From Nitrospirales bacterium (GTDB lineage Bacteria > Nitrospirota > Nitrospiria > Nitrospirales > UBA8639), in assembly GCA_029261255.1 (NCBI GenBank), contig JAJDBQ010000183.1:1-43666 (forward strand): a DNA stretch of 43,666 bases. Reading direction: 5' to 3'. The stretch's first letter is position 1. The number at the start of each line of letters is the position of its first letter. The notes beneath the pieces were generated by a model, which was not told the origin of the DNA, did no database searches, and worked only from the letters and a program-made list of their open reading frames with translations. The position numbers and the translations under genes were made by a program. Positions 42,447 through 43,666 of this stretch are shown piece after piece.

Positions 42447-42875
42447 TTATGCGATGGATTTTTCTGCAGGCATCGAAGCTAAGGCCAGAGACGTAAAGGC
42501 ATCAAGGCGAGCTTCTAAGGCTTGGATTTCTTCGTTTTTCTTGGTCAGTTCGATCTCCAGTAAATTGTTCTGCAATTCGGCATTCTGCAGATCATCCTGA
42601 AGGCTTTGTAATTCAGGATGATACCCGTCGAGTTTGTGTTGCGTTTCTTGTAACTGATCAGTCAGGCGGGCTTTCGTATCCTGCAATTCTTTGGACAACT
42701 GCGCATTGCTGTCTTCTAACTTTTGTACGTCTTTCGTTCTCTCTTCCTTAACCAAAGACAGTTGTAATTCAAGTCTATTCACCTGATCGACTACATCAGT
42801 TTTCTCTTTCCGCAATCCATCAACAATTTTTTGAACGTCTACTAGGAGATCAGCAATGTCTTTTGTGTCAGGCAT
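42447..42875 (-). CDS. Coiled-coil protein of unknown function
   Basis: The 142-residue soluble protein is nearly all coiled coil. Heptad-like spacing runs from DLLVDVQKIVDGLRKEKTDV through LELQLSLVKEERTKDVQKLE to LEIELTKKNEEIQALEARL. It has no Cys and only a short non-coiled tail (ASMPAEKSIA). It may be a scaffold or an adaptor. No family is recognised. It is divergent from the Rrf2 regulator gene at 43163 across 287 bp. The ATG at 42875 has no strong ribosome-binding site. Confidence 0.75.
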   Translation of the reverse strand: MPDTKDIADLLVDVQKIVDGLRKEKTDVVDQVNRLELQLSLVKEERTKDVQKLEDSNAQLSKELQDTKARLTDQLQETQHKLDGYHPELQSLQDDLQNAELQNNLLEIELTKKNEEIQALEARLDAFTSLALASMPAEKSIA

Positions 42876-43099
42876 GGTTCGACTTTCGTGGGGAAAATAG
42901 TGGGATTCTCAAGAGTCTTTCCCTGAAATATCGGTTTGTTTTTCCTCCAACATGAGTGAGGGTAGACTGGTCTTTGCGTTATTCGGATCCTTATTCCGAA
43001 AGGTGAGTGCGCTCCATTCTCGACGCAGTAGGAAATTCGTCCTTGTCCTTTGTGAGCGGATATCCATAGATGTTTTCGGTAAAGTTCCCTTTCAAATTC

Positions 43100-43127
43100 T
43101 TGACAATTTTTGACCAAATGGTATAAA
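43100..43127 (+). promoter_or_regulatory. Sigma70-type promoter of the Rrf2 gene
   Basis: TTGACA (43100-43105) and TATAAA (43122-43127) are 16 bp apart, 36 bp before the start codon. The ACCAAATGGTATAAATA around the -10 box may also hold an autoregulatory site. Confidence 0.65.
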
Positions 43128-43162
43128 TATATTATTCCTATCGATTTAGTATGAATTGAGCC

Positions 43163-43618
43163 ATGAACCGACTTCCGATTAAAGTCACATACGCCATTAT
43201 GGCGACGATTGAACTTGCTCGCCATGATCGGTCTACGCCTCTTCATGCTAAGACCATAGCCACGCGGCAGGGAATTCCAGCTCGTTTTATTGAGCAAATT
43301 CTCCAAGGACTGAAGCAGGCAGGGATTGTACGTAGTCTCCGAGGTGCTCAGGGAGGCTATAGCCTAGTCCAAGATCCCAATGAAATCACGTTGGCTGAAC
43401 TGGTGAATTCGATGAATGCCGCGGAGACTCCGATTTCGACGACAAATGGATCAACGGGGAAAGGTGAGGCGCGAGGTGCTGCCAATATGATACTTTCCAA
43501 TATTTGGGCGCAGGTCCAGGAAGCCGAACAAGCGGTTCTTCGCGTGATTTCACTCCAATCTTTAGTTGAGCAACATCAAAAGCTCGAATCCCAGCGCAGC
43601 TTGATGTATCATATTTAG
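43163..43618 (+). CDS. Rrf2-family transcriptional regulator, cysteine-free
   Basis: The 151-residue protein has the Rrf2 winged helix (1-80): KVTYAIMATIELARH, then KTIATRQGIPARFIEQILQGL as the recognition region, and GIVRSLRGAQGGYSLVQDPNEITLAELV in the wing. The C-terminal dimerisation helix follows. Unlike IscR, NsrR or RirA it has no Cys at all, so it cannot hold an Fe-S cluster and must sense something else, as CymR does through a partner. Fe-S assembly and cysteine-synthesis genes are common Rrf2 targets. A possible next gene begins 26 bp downstream. Confidence 0.9.
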   Translation: MNRLPIKVTYAIMATIELARHDRSTPLHAKTIATRQGIPARFIEQILQGLKQAGIVRSLRGAQGGYSLVQDPNEITLAELVNSMNAAETPISTTNGSTGKGEARGAANMILSNIWAQVQEAEQAVLRVISLQSLVEQHQKLESQRSLMYHI

Positions 43619-43643
43619 TTCCGCTAATTGAGAATAAAGGCAC

Positions 43644-43666
43644 ATGAGCATAGACACGACTGACTT
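43644..43666 (+). CDS. Possible start of a further gene, cut off by window end
   Basis: AAAGG precedes an ATG at 43644 by three bases. Only MSIDTTD can be read before the window ends. The position, 26 bp after the Rrf2 stop on the same strand, fits an operon partner, but seven codons cannot prove a gene. Confidence 0.35.

Noticed and set aside
42842-43306. A 154-codon minus-strand frame overlapping the Rrf2 gene
   Set aside because: It is opposite the clear Rrf2 gene and its promoter, and has no protein-family character.

Overview
The window looks like chromosome from a Nitrospira-like bacterium (phylum Nitrospirota). This is inferred from the gene mix and is not proven. Supporting signs are a diderm envelope (several outer-membrane barrels and lipoproteins), about 50% GC, two type 1 copper proteins, a PEP-CTERM-type CAAX protease, many stand-alone receiver proteins, and an orphan ModA paired with an alginate-export porin. 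I found no rRNA, tRNA, CRISPR array, transposase or prophage gene.

Layout. 1-3.6 kb: 3' end of a BNR-repeat protein, an outer-membrane barrel, a receiver protein and a hypothetical protein, separated by long spacers that hold miniature inverted-repeat elements. 4.3-10.6 kb: a large lipoprotein with an internal duplication, a phosphopantetheinyl transferase, a receiver protein, and an OmpR-type two-component pair divergent from a siderophore-porin-like barrel. 10.9-15.3 kb: a secreted protein with a His-rich tail, two TPR proteins and a small lipoprotein. 15.4-17.8 kb: an alginate-export-type porin and ModA in one operon with a clear promoter. 17.9-20.9 kb: peptide deformylase, two cupredoxins, and a locus with a Fur-box-like site, a short terminated leader or small RNA, a peroxiredoxin-like protein lacking its catalytic Cys, and a small CxCG protein. 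21.0-25.9 kb: a paralogue of the 4.3-kb lipoprotein, a 2OG-Fe(II) oxygenase, two receivers and a TerB-like protein.

26.1-28.0 kb is the most accessory-looking part: an AT-rich gene with a HEPN-like Rx4H motif lies alone between two inverted, structured repeats of about 185 bp. From 28.1 kb on the genes are mostly housekeeping: a dicarboxylate/amino-acid symporter, GcvP, a CAAX protease, a fused MFS/spermidine-synthase-like protein, MurJ, an HDOD-GGDEF protein, a VOC protein, a small exported helical protein, a PrxQ-type peroxiredoxin with a histone-H1-like tail, a coiled-coil protein and a Cys-free Rrf2 regulator.

The main candidates for new biology are the repeat-bounded HEPN gene, the Fur-box leader or small RNA with its downstream pair, the two-member lipoprotein family, and the inverted-repeat elements that come in two internal types.
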